Source: an uncultured Clostridia bacterium
Lineage (GTDB): Bacteria; Bacillota; Clostridia; Christensenellales; Pumilibacteraceae
Assembly: GCA_934229275.1 (NCBI GenBank)
Contig: CAKQDN010000008.1
Location: 1-54,607 of the forward strand
Length of the DNA stretch: 54,607 nt
Reading direction: 5' to 3'
Shown: in pieces, positions 1-6,825 of the stretch
How positions within the stretch are numbered: the first letter of the stretch is position 1
How the letters are laid out: each line of letters opens with the position of its first letter
Notes under the pieces: model-generated
What the model was told of the DNA's origin: nothing
Database searches by the model: none
What the model saw: the letters and a program-made list of their open reading frames with translations, nothing else
Program-made: the position numbers and the translations under genes

Positions 1-77
1 CAATAATAGGATAATTTCGTTTTGCCACGCACTTACAGCCTTATACCGTAGGGGAGGGGTCACCCCTCCCGCAAACC
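1..77. repeat. Left copy of an exact 77-bp inverted terminal repeat
   Basis: Positions 1-77 are the exact reverse complement of 54531-54607. Beyond base 77 the identity drops, but weaker similarity continues to about base 250 with the same module order. The outer part (caataatagg...) also resembles 43848-43918, where the sequence continues leftward into another repeat module. The window edge therefore cuts through a longer dispersed repeat. Confidence 0.95.
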
Positions 78-330
78 GATAGTTAAGTTTTTAACATACG
101 CCGATAATAACTCTCATACCGTCGATCCCCCGGTCTCTTCGAGCCGCCTCCCCTTTGTGAAAAGGGGTCTTTAAATTAGGTCAAGTGTTTGGAAATAATA
201 ATTGACCTCTTAATTGTAGGGACAGGCGTCCCCGACTGTCCGTTTAACGGGAGGGGGAACCCCTCCCCTACAAAGTAGAACAGGCTTTGGTGCGCTAAAA
301 CCGACCTCTTTAAAGCTTTAAAAGGTTGAT
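1..330. repeat. Repeat cluster A filling the left gene-free end
   Basis: No gene is supported in 1-456. The stretch is a mosaic of modules found elsewhere in the window. A G/C palindrome (module R1, GGGGAGGGG...CCCCTCCC) lies at 49-74, with a second at about 250-272. An R4 module (GATCCCCCGG...AAAAGGGG-TCTTTAAA) lies at about 122-175. An R2 module (GTAGGGACAGGCGTCC...GACTGTCC) lies at 217-243. A tail ending in CGACCTCTTTAAAGC lies at about 290-317. From 330 to 456 I see only a T-rich imperfect inverted repeat (about 411-452) before the 3' end of the first gene. Confidence 0.85.
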
Positions 331-456
331 TTTACCGCAGTGAAGTTTGTATCCTCTCGTTTTCAATGAGCGTTGCGGAATTTGGGACACAGCCGCGGCA
401 GTAGTCGCCGACGTCTTTTTTTTGCGTCTTTTCTTCGCCTGAAAAAAGACGATACT

Positions 457-1224
457 TTACTCCTTGCTTTCGTAGATGCGGATAAACTCGTTCACGTCGG
501 AGAGGAGGGGTTGCGGCGGCGTGGTTATGGGAGCGCGGTAGGCGACGCAGAGCCACATGCAGGCGCCGAGAAGCGGACCGGCGAGACGGTGCAGACGGCA
601 TTTTTCGCCGCCGGACAGGAACAGGAACGGAATTCCGAGCGTTTCGCGCAGCCGCACGGTGGTTTTAAGGTTATCGGTGAGTTGTTCGTCGTCGTGCGAG
701 AAAGTGACTATTTTTGCAATATCGGCACCTCTGCGCTTTTGTTCGAACGCCATGCCGAGAACGTAGTCTTCGCTGCGGAAATCGGGAACGTGCGAAGAAA
801 TCAGCAGTTCGCCGCCGAGATCGTGTACTTTTTGAGCGAATTCCATCTGTTTCTTTATTGCCTGTTCGTCGTAAGTGAGTTGGTCGGGCGCAGGCGAGAA
901 CGAGTCGCCGGGCATATCGATAAGCGTTGCGCCGCATTTAAGAGCGAGCAAAAGTTCGTCGAAATACTGTTCTTCGGGCTTATCGCCGCCGCTCGCCCAC
1001 TTGTAATTCGTGACGTAAAACGGCTTGCCGCAGCCTGCCGAAAAGACATTTTCAAGCGTTTTTTCGTTGATCTGATCGTCGCTTAAACATTCGAGTTGCC
1101 AGCCGAACGCGTCCGCGCCCTGCTTTAATCCGCTTTCGATTGCGGCAATCGCCTCGTCTGCGGTTTTTACCTGAATCATAGCCGTTTTAAGCGGCTTGTC
1201 GGAGCGAATAAAACTTGCTTTCAT
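457..1224 (-). CDS. Type I 3-dehydroquinate dehydratase-like protein
   Basis: A 255-residue TIM-barrel protein of the class I dehydroquinase (AroD) type. The Schiff-base lysine is at K171 in 'GADIAKIV' and the catalytic histidine at H145 in 'LISSHVPDF', matching the known His/Lys pair of the family. The C-terminal substrate loop departs from the classic pattern: the usual Gly-Ser before the last strand reads 'GACMW', and the SAPGQ-like end reads 'TTPPQP'. The substrate may therefore not be 3-dehydroquinate. A GTG twelve bases upstream is also in frame, but the ATG at 1224 overlaps the stop of the SDR gene as ATGA, which favours this start. It is co-transcribed with that dehydrogenase. No other shikimate gene is nearby, so a catabolic role (cyclitol, quinate or sugar acid) is as likely as aromatic biosynthesis. 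Confidence 0.75.
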   Translation of the reverse strand: MKASFIRSDKPLKTAMIQVKTADEAIAAIESGLKQGADAFGWQLECLSDDQINEKTLENVFSAGCGKPFYVTNYKWASGGDKPEEQYFDELLLALKCGATLIDMPGDSFSPAPDQLTYDEQAIKKQMEFAQKVHDLGGELLISSHVPDFRSEDYVLGMAFEQKRRGADIAKIVTFSHDDEQLTDNLKTTVRLRETLGIPFLFLSGGEKCRLHRLAGPLLGACMWLCVAYRAPITTPPQPLLSDVNEFIRIYESKE

Positions 1225-1988
1225 TTCGCACCCCACGACTTATTCGTGACCAGAACGTGACCGCCGTCAACGAGCAGCGTCGTGCCGGTGATAAACGACG
1301 CCTTTTCGGAAGCCAGAAAATATATGGCGTTTACTATTTCCATAGGCTCGGCAGCCCTGTGCATAAGCGTGGGCATATTGCTCATTGCGGCGCGGGTCAG
1401 AACGGGTCCGGGAGCGACGCAGCACGCGCGGATATTGTGGTCTGCGCCTGCCATCGCCACGCTCTTGACGAAGCCGCTCATAAGCGCGCTCTTGCTCGTA
1501 GCGTAATCCATGCCCAGCCCGTCGCCGTCAATACCGGTAACCGAACCTAGGCAGATAAACGCGCCGCCGCCCGATTTAATCATTAGCGGCATCGCAGCGT
1601 GAGCGAAGTAGAACGGACCTTTGAGATTGACGTCGATACCCCAGTCGTAAACCTCTATCGGAGTTTCCCAGAACGTCGGTTCGCCCGAGCCGAGCATGCG
1701 TTTTGCAGTTCCGCCTGCGCAGCAGATAACCGCGTTCAGCGAGCCGAATTTATCGTATGCCGCCGAGCATGCAGCATTTACTTCTTCGTAATTACGCACG
1801 TCGGTTTTGACGGTGAGTACGTCGATTCCGTCGCGAACGAGTTCGGCGGATTTTTCTTTCATTGCGGTTTCGTTCACGTCGCACATAACGATGCGCGCGC
1901 CGTTTTTACCGAATTCGCGGCAACATTCTAAGCCTATTCCGCTTGCCGCGCCGGTTATAAGCACGGTTTTGCCTGTAAATTCCATCAT
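1221..1988 (-). CDS. Short-chain dehydrogenase/reductase (SDR)
   Basis: A 255-residue classical SDR with a Rossmann fold. The cofactor motif 'TGAASGIG' is at 12-19, the structural 'CCAGG' (usually NNAG) near 89-93, N121, S149 and the catalytic pair Y162/K166 in 'YATSK'. The C-terminal 'FITGTTLLVDGGH' is typical of the family. It reduces or oxidises a hydroxyl with NAD(P); the substrate cannot be read from sequence. It starts with ATG ATG after AAAGGAG. The dehydroquinase-like gene follows with a 4-base overlap, so the two probably act on successive intermediates of one pathway. The upstream promoter is covered by a long palindrome (2025-2061), implying a dedicated repressor not encoded in the window. 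Confidence 0.9.
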   Translation of the reverse strand: MMEFTGKTVLITGAASGIGLECCREFGKNGARIVMCDVNETAMKEKSAELVRDGIDVLTVKTDVRNYEEVNAACSAAYDKFGSLNAVICCAGGTAKRMLGSGEPTFWETPIEVYDWGIDVNLKGPFYFAHAAMPLMIKSGGGAFICLGSVTGIDGDGLGMDYATSKSALMSGFVKSVAMAGADHNIRACCVAPGPVLTRAAMSNMPTLMHRAAEPMEIVNAIYFLASEKASFITGTTLLVDGGHVLVTNKSWGAK

Positions 1989-2024
1989 TTTTTCTCCTTT
2001 ACGCTTGTTTTCGGCTATAAAAAA

Positions 2025-2061
2025 CCGATTTGCATAAGTATAACTCGTTTACGCAAATCGG
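2025..2061. promoter_or_regulatory. Palindromic operator covering the SDR promoter
   Basis: Arms CCGATTTGCATAA (2025-2037) and TTACGCAAATCGG (2049-2061) pair at 12 of 13 positions around an 11-base centre. They span the -35 to +1 interval of the promoter, the arrangement of a repressor site. Arm length and 24-base centre-to-centre spacing suggest two dimer half-sites or one large dimer. The regulator is unknown. Confidence 0.65.
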
Positions 2062-2065
2062 TCAA
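2037..2065 (-). promoter_or_regulatory. SigA promoter of the SDR/dehydroquinase operon
   Basis: On the minus strand TTGACC (2065-2060), 17-base spacer, TATACT (2042-2037). Expected start of transcription is near 2030, leaving a leader of about 40 bases with a good ribosome site. Confidence 0.8.
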
Positions 2066-2121
2066 GCGAATTTTTATGTTCGGGCGGTTTATTTTCGCAA
2101 TTTCCGCGTTGTAAACCGTTT

Positions 2122-3042
2122 TTATTTTTTCTTTTTGCGAAGCACGTTTATAAGCACATACGCGGCGATGAGTACGACGACGGAGCCGACGAGAATGGCG
2201 AACATCGCGGCGGTCGTAACGTCAACGCTTCCGGCGAATTTTATATTGCAGTCCACGCCGTCTTTCATGGCTTCGACCGCTTTTTCGGCAAGTTCGGTTT
2301 TTTCGGCAGGACATTCGGCTACGAACGCGTCGAACGCGCTGCCGAGGCAGTGGTTGCGAAGAAGCGACGTGCCGTACGTTCCCGGCAGAAAGGACACGAA
2401 AGCGTTAAGCCATGCAGGCAGTTGGCTGAGCGGCATATACGCTCCGCACAAAAAGCCGTAAGTCGAACTGACGACGGAACCGACCGCCGAAATCTGACCT
2501 TGGGAAGAGAGGAACACGTTTATAACCGACGACAGCGCCGTTCCGAACAGCGCCAGCAGCACGACGTCGAGAATAATGAGCATGACGTCGGCAAAGGTTA
2601 AAAACCAACCCACGCACGCAAGGTAGATAAAGCAGAGTCCGAGCGCGAACAGGCACACGATCATCGTGTTAATGAAGGTCGCGACGTAGTACGACAGCGC
2701 CATGGTCGAACGCTTTACCGGTGCAATCGTAAAGTCGTTTGCCATGCCGTACACTTTGTCCTGAACCATTATCATATTGGAGCAGAACGACACGGTGACG
2801 CAGGAAGTGGCAAGCAGCGACGACACTAACTGTCCGCCGGACAAGCCGTTTATTACTTTATCGCTTACCGTAAAGCCGAAATTTCCTATAATGGATACGA
2901 ACGAGTCTTTGTACACGCTGCCGAGGAAGGTCACGAACAGAATAAGCAGTATTCCGGGCGTTATCAGCGAAACGAGGAACAGCCCGAGGTCCTTAAAGAA
3001 CAACTTTATGTTGCGGCTCGTAAAAGAAAGAAATGTAGACAT
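2122..3042 (-). CDS. ABC-2 type transporter permease
   Basis: A 306-residue polytopic membrane protein of the ABC-2 (DrrB/YadH-like) export family. I see about six hydrophobic segments: the first near 18-40, the others from about 100 to 300. A soluble loop sits near 235-270, just before the last membrane segment. It ends in a basic tail (LRKKKK). Its ATG overlaps the stop of the ATPase gene as TAATG, so the pair is translationally coupled and forms one exporter. Regulation comes from the TetR gene at the head of the operon. Substrate unknown; drugs, lipids or peptides are typical. Confidence 0.85.
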   Translation of the reverse strand: MSTFLSFTSRNIKLFFKDLGLFLVSLITPGILLILFVTFLGSVYKDSFVSIIGNFGFTVSDKVINGLSGGQLVSSLLATSCVTVSFCSNMIMVQDKVYGMANDFTIAPVKRSTMALSYYVATFINTMIVCLFALGLCFIYLACVGWFLTFADVMLIILDVVLLALFGTALSSVINVFLSSQGQISAVGSVVSSTYGFLCGAYMPLSQLPAWLNAFVSFLPGTYGTSLLRNHCLGSAFDAFVAECPAEKTELAEKAVEAMKDGVDCNIKFAGSVDVTTAAMFAILVGSVVVLIAAYVLINVLRKKKK

Positions 3043-3953
3043 TATCTTACCTCCGTTTTTTTACCGGTAACGGCAATGAACACGTCGTCCATCTTGCCTT
3101 TGATTATTTCGTAGTCACTGAACAGTTCTGGGCGTGCGACTATAAGCGCGGTCGCTTCCGCGGTGTTTTTAACGGCGATGCGGAATCCGTCCTGAACGGC
3201 TTCGTAGGGTTTGCCGAGCGATTTAACGGCGTTTTCGTCGCTCGTGTACAGCGTTATAAAGTCGCCGGTGTACTTGTTTTTGAGTTCGAGCGGCGTGCCT
3301 TCCGCCGAAATTTTGCCGTGGTCGATGATGACGACGTAGTCCGCTTCGGCAGCCTCTTCCATATAGTGAGTGGTCAGAAATACCGTCATGCCCGTGCTTT
3401 TTTGCAGCGAGTAGATAACTTCCCACAGCGTTTTACGGGTCATGGGGTCCAGTCCGGTCGTAGGCTCGTCGAGAATAAGCAGTTTCGGATTGTGAATAAG
3501 CGCGCGTGCGACGTCTATTTTTCTGCGCTGACCGCCCGAAAGTTTGCCGACGGGGCGGTTTATAAATTCCGAAAAGTGCAGCATGTCGTCCAGTTCTTTC
3601 AGGCGGATCTCGAATTTCTCGCCGGTTATGCCGTACAGCGACGCGCGGAATTTCAGGTTATCGCGAACGGACAACGCTTTGTCCAGTACCGACGACTGAA
3701 ACACGACGCCCAGTTCTTTTTTCGCGCTTTCGAAGTCGCTTTCGTCCGCGCCGCATACTTTAACGCTGCCCGAAGTCTTTTCGAGAGTGCCGCAGATTAT
3801 CGAAATGGTGGTGGACTTACCGGCGCCGTTTACGCCCAGAAAAGCGTAAAGTTCGCCTGCTTTCACTTTCAGCGACAGGTCGTCAACTGCTTTCACGTCG
3901 CCGAAATGCTTGCTTAAATGCTCGATTTCAATGATGTTTTCAGTGTTATTCAT
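3042..3953 (-). CDS. ABC-2 transporter ATP-binding protein
   Basis: A 303-residue DrrA-type ATPase. Walker A 'GVNGAGKST' is at 40-48, signature 'LSGGQRRKIDVARAL' in the middle, Walker B 'LLILDEPTTGLDP', and the H-loop 'LTTHYMEEA'. The C-terminal 80 residues match the accessory domain common in the CcmA/DrrA group. It powers the permease encoded immediately downstream. The gene begins 10 bases after the TetR stop with GGAGATAAC before ATG, so all three genes form one operon. Confidence 0.92.
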   Translation of the reverse strand: MNNTENIIEIEHLSKHFGDVKAVDDLSLKVKAGELYAFLGVNGAGKSTTISIICGTLEKTSGSVKVCGADESDFESAKKELGVVFQSSVLDKALSVRDNLKFRASLYGITGEKFEIRLKELDDMLHFSEFINRPVGKLSGGQRRKIDVARALIHNPKLLILDEPTTGLDPMTRKTLWEVIYSLQKSTGMTVFLTTHYMEEAAEADYVVIIDHGKISAEGTPLELKNKYTGDFITLYTSDENAVKSLGKPYEAVQDGFRIAVKNTAEATALIVARPELFSDYEIIKGKMDDVFIAVTGKKTEVR

Positions 3954-3963
3954 GTTATCTCCT

Positions 3964-4539
3964 TTAATTTTTCCGTTCGCCCGATTTCACGAAACCGAGC
4001 GTGGCGCGGAATTGCATGCCGAGAAGTTCTTTTATCTGCTCGTCGCCGAGAGTGTCGGGGTGAGCCGTGCAGTGCATCGACAGCCCGAAAGTGTAAAACC
4101 ACACCTGATCGTGTACGAGTTTTGCCTGATCGAGAGAAAGCGAGTACGCTTTTGCGATGACGCCGTACACATATCCGAGATTGTCCGAAAAAAGTTCGTC
4201 CGCCTTGATTCCGCTCTTTTCGGGGTGCGGATACACGAACGTCAGGCGGAAAAGCCCGGGGTTCTGCTCGGCGAATTTAACCGTTTTAAGCCCCATATCG
4301 AGGTAAGACATGTTGCCGCCGCTCGAGAACACGCTCGAATAGAACGTCGTCATGGCTTTTTGCCACACGGCTTCTTTAAGGTCGTCCATGCCGTCGAAAA
4401 AAGTGAATATAGGACTGGGCGACGTCCCCAACCGTTTCGCCACTTCGCGCGCCGTGACCTGCGTCAGGTCACCGCTTTTGGCTAGTTCGAACGCCGCGTC
4501 GATAATGTCGTCCTTCGTGAATCTCGGCTTTGCCGGCAT
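3964..4539 (-). CDS. TetR family repressor of the ABC-2 exporter
   Basis: A 191-residue one-domain regulator with an N-terminal helix-turn-helix (about residues 28-48, 'TAREVAKRLGTSPSPIFTFF') and a helical ligand-binding region. I placed the start at the ATG at 4539, preceded by GGGAGG. An in-frame upstream extension to 4617 would run into the promoter and is rejected. It is the first gene of the exporter operon, the usual arrangement of a self-regulating efflux switch. The start region carries two direct copies of TTCGTAACAA that could be its operator. Confidence 0.88.
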   Translation of the reverse strand: MPAKPRFTKDDIIDAAFELAKSGDLTQVTAREVAKRLGTSPSPIFTFFDGMDDLKEAVWQKAMTTFYSSVFSSGGNMSYLDMGLKTVKFAEQNPGLFRLTFVYPHPEKSGIKADELFSDNLGYVYGVIAKAYSLSLDQAKLVHDQVWFYTFGLSMHCTAHPDTLGDEQIKELLGMQFRATLGFVKSGERKN

Positions 4540-4560
4540 AAAAAATAACCTCCCGTTCAA

Positions 4561-4584
4561 TTCGTAACAAACGTTTCGTAACAA
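4561..4584. promoter_or_regulatory. Candidate operator: direct repeat TTCGTAACAA x2
   Basis: TTCGTAACAA occurs at 4561-4570 and 4575-4584, just downstream of the -10 of the exporter-operon promoter. The centre between them is the 8-base palindrome AAACGTTT. Position and repetition suggest binding by the TetR protein encoded directly downstream. Confidence 0.5.
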
Positions 4585-4588
4585 GTGT

Positions 4589-4617
4589 ATTATAACACCT
4601 GTAACGCTATTCGTCAA
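4589..4617 (-). promoter_or_regulatory. SigA promoter of the TetR/ABC-2 operon
   Basis: TTGACG (4617-4612), 17 bases, TATAAT (4594-4589) on the minus strand. Transcription should begin near 4582, inside the candidate operator. Confidence 0.85.
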
Positions 4618-4659
4618 GCAAATTATCGTAAATATTTTAAATAATTCCCGTAAAAACGG

Positions 4660-4688
4660 TTGACAACGGGAGGAAACGGTGCTACAAT
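4660..4688 (+). promoter_or_regulatory. SigA promoter of the second TetR operon
   Basis: TTGACA (4660-4665), 17 bases, TACAAT (4683-4688). It runs divergently from the exporter promoter, about 45 bases away. Confidence 0.85.
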
Positions 4689-4691
4689 TAA

Positions 4692-4711
4692 ACTAACTAA
4701 CATTAGTTAGT
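4692..4711. promoter_or_regulatory. Perfect TetR-type operator ACTAACTAA-CA-TTAGTTAGT
   Basis: Two perfect 9-base arms (4692-4700, 4703-4711) around CA, placed directly on the expected transcription start of the following tetR gene. This is the size, symmetry and position of a TetR/AcrR family autoregulatory operator. It does not resemble the repeat on the divergent side, so each TetR probably reads its own site. Confidence 0.75.
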
Positions 4712-4747
4712 CAAAATCAGGCGTTAAAAAGCAAGTCGAGGTTTAAT

Positions 4748-5380
4748 ATGCAAAGAGAAGAAACGAGTAAGGCGATAATCGAAAAAGCGCTCGAACTGTT
4801 CGCGGAGCGCGGATACGACGCGGTGAGCGTGGGCGATATAGCGGCGGCGGTAGGGATAAAGGCTCCGTCGCTGTACAATCACTACGCGAGCAAGCAGGCT
4901 ATTTTCGACGCGATAGTAAAGGACGTATGCTTGGATTACGAGCAGGGAACGGGAAAGATGAACGTGCACGTTCAGAGCGCCGGGTCCGACGTCGAATCGC
5001 TGAAAAAAATAACGGCAGACGATCTTAAAGAAAAACTGCGCGGAGTTTTTTTGTTTTCGCTGCGTGACCGCAAAGTCGCGCTTTTCCGCAAAATGCTGAC
5101 CATCGAGCAGTTTCGCTCGTCCGAACTTGCCGCGCTGTACTCCGAGAGGTACGTTGACAGGCTGGTCGCATACCACGCAGATATTTTCCGCGCGCTTATC
5201 GCGGTCGGTGAAATAGCGAACGAGGATCCCGTCGCGCTTGCGTACGAATACGTTTCGCCCGTAGTCGTGCTGCTGGGCATGTGTGACCGCCAGCCCGAAA
5301 GAGAAAACGAGTGCCTGTCCTTGCTCGATAAGCACGTCGGGCTGTTCTTCCGCGCGTACAATATCCGTAAAGACGAATAA
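4748..5380 (+). CDS. TetR/AcrR family transcriptional regulator
   Basis: A 210-residue regulator. The N-terminal helix-turn-helix covers about residues 26-46 ('SVGDIAAAVGIKAPSLYNHY'), a close match to the family pattern, followed by an all-helical ligand domain. It heads an operon with a DUF998 membrane protein (51 bases downstream) and a GNAT acetyltransferase. The perfect palindrome at the transcription start argues for self-repression. The divergent neighbour is another TetR with its own exporter, so two separate TetR switches sit back to back. Confidence 0.9.
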   Translation: MQREETSKAIIEKALELFAERGYDAVSVGDIAAAVGIKAPSLYNHYASKQAIFDAIVKDVCLDYEQGTGKMNVHVQSAGSDVESLKKITADDLKEKLRGVFLFSLRDRKVALFRKMLTIEQFRSSELAALYSERYVDRLVAYHADIFRALIAVGEIANEDPVALAYEYVSPVVVLLGMCDRQPERENECLSLLDKHVGLFFRAYNIRKDE

Positions 5381-5431
5381 AATCAAGCCGCGCTCCGTTT
5401 CGGGGCAAAGGCAAATAATAGAGGTATAAAT

Positions 5432-6091
5432 ATGAAAAAATCCATGTTGAATATTCTGGGACTTGCCGGCGTCGTGAGTTTTATCTCGTACGCCGCCGCG
5501 GTGATTTTCGCGCCGCTTGCCTATCCGGGCTACGATTGGCTTTCTCAGGCGGTAAGCGATCTGAGCGCGGCGGACGCGCCGTCGCTTGCGCTGTGGAACA
5601 GTTTAACCGCGTTCTACAACGTTTGCGAAACGCTTTGCGTTACCGTCGTGTGCCTCGGAATAAAAGATAAAAAGAACAAACTGCTGCGAATCGGCGTGTA
5701 TATTTTCGCCGCGGTGGAGTGGGTGTCCGCAGTCGGTTACCGCGCTTTTCCGCTCAGTGAAAGCGGCTATGCCGGCGCGTTTCAGGACGTCATGCATATG
5801 ATAGTCACCGGCATCGTCGTTTTGCTGTCGATTGCGTCGCTTACGATTATCATAATCGCCGGAGCAAAGGACAAAACCTGCCGTTCGTACGGAATATGCG
5901 CTCTTGTCGCGCTTATCATGATGCTCGTGGGTGCGCTCGGAATGAAGATAGTGCCTGCCGCGTACTTCGGCGTGGTGGAACGGTTCAGCGTGTTCGCCGC
6001 AACCGGATTCAACGCGGCGCTCGGATTGCATTTGTTCTTCGACGCGCCGAAAGAAGAAAATTTACAAGGAGTAAAACGAAATGAAAGATAA
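5432..6091 (+). CDS. DUF998 family membrane protein
   Basis: A 219-residue integral membrane protein with about six transmembrane segments (near 8-28, 55-77, 83-101, 119-142, 152-172, 182-204). The motif 'YPGYDWLSQAVSDLSA' near 31-46 is characteristic of the DUF998 family, whose function is not known to me. The C-terminus is short and charged. It sits between a TetR regulator and an acetyltransferase and overlaps the latter by 11 bases, so all three are likely co-expressed. Confidence 0.8.
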   Translation: MKKSMLNILGLAGVVSFISYAAAVIFAPLAYPGYDWLSQAVSDLSAADAPSLALWNSLTAFYNVCETLCVTVVCLGIKDKKNKLLRIGVYIFAAVEWVSAVGYRAFPLSESGYAGAFQDVMHMIVTGIVVLLSIASLTIIIIAGAKDKTCRSYGICALVALIMMLVGALGMKIVPAAYFGVVERFSVFAATGFNAALGLHLFFDAPKEENLQGVKRNER

Positions 6092-6707
6092 CGATATAAT
6101 CATAAGAAGAGAACAAGAAACCGACTACCGCGAAACCGAAAACCTCGTTCGCGAGGCGTTCTGGAACGTCTATCACCCGGGCTGCACCGAACACTTCGTG
6201 CTGCACGAAATGAGAAATAATCCCGATTTCGTCCACGAACTGGACTTTATAATGCTGCTGAACGGAAAAGAAATAGGTCAGGTTGTGTACGCGCGCTCGG
6301 AAGTAAAACTGTCGGACGGCGGAATTCTGCCCGTCATGACGTTCGGACCGATCGGGATTCTGCCGGAATTCAAGCGTAAAGGCTACGGAAAAACGCTTCT
6401 GGACTATTCGATGCAAAAGGCGGCGGAAGCGGGAGCAGGCGCGCTGTTCATCACCGGCAATATCGATTTTTACGGCAAGAGCGGCTTCGTCCCTGCAAAA
6501 ACCAAGGGCATAGTCTACGCCGACGACCCGAGCGCCGACTATTTCCTCGTAAAAGAATTAAAAAAAGGCTTTTTAAGCGGAAAATCGGGTGTTTACGCAG
6601 ACCCCGACCTGTATTTCGTCGCGGATAAGAACCCCGAAGCGTTCGAGGCGTTCGAACGCACTTTTCCCGAAAAGCAGAAGCAAAAACTGCCCGGTCAGTT
6701 GTTTTAG
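6081..6707 (+). CDS. GNAT family N-acetyltransferase
   Basis: A 208-residue acetyltransferase of the YhbS-like GNAT group. The acetyl-CoA pyrophosphate loop reads 'RKGYGK' at 99-104, preceded by the beta-4 strand 'VMTFGPIGILPEF'. The later 'FYGKSGFVPA' is the usual beta-6/7 region. The acceptor could be a small amine or a protein and cannot be told from sequence. The start ATG overlaps the end of the DUF998 gene and follows AAGGAG. A bidirectional terminator lies just downstream. Confidence 0.85.
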   Translation: MKDNDIIIRREQETDYRETENLVREAFWNVYHPGCTEHFVLHEMRNNPDFVHELDFIMLLNGKEIGQVVYARSEVKLSDGGILPVMTFGPIGILPEFKRKGYGKTLLDYSMQKAAEAGAGALFITGNIDFYGKSGFVPAKTKGIVYADDPSADYFLVKELKKGFLSGKSGVYADPDLYFVADKNPEAFEAFERTFPEKQKQKLPGQLF

Positions 6708-6772
6708 CGAAAAACGAAAGCGAATTTACTCGGGCAAACGCGTTGCCGGATAAAGCGCGCGTATAATTTAAG

Positions 6773-6815
6773 AAAAAACCGTTCGGGCTGTAAAAGTTGC
6801 CGGACGGTTTTTTTT
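6773..6815. terminator. Bidirectional terminator between GNAT and GH35 genes
   Basis: AAAAAACCGTTCGGGC and GCCGGACGGTTTTTTTT form a G/C-rich hairpin with A- and T-runs on both sides. It serves the two convergent genes. Confidence 0.85.
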
Positions 6816-6825
6816 ACGTTAAAAA

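Noticed and set aside
1..77. Transposon or linear-replicon terminal inverted repeats
   Set aside because: No transposase or terminal-protein gene, and the repeat is a piece of a larger dispersed family present inside the window; an assembly break in a repeat explains it more simply.
411..452. Intrinsic terminator after the dehydroquinase-like gene
   Set aside because: GTCTTTTTTC/GAAAAGAC pairing exists, but the bases after the stem on the minus strand are A-rich instead of a T-run.
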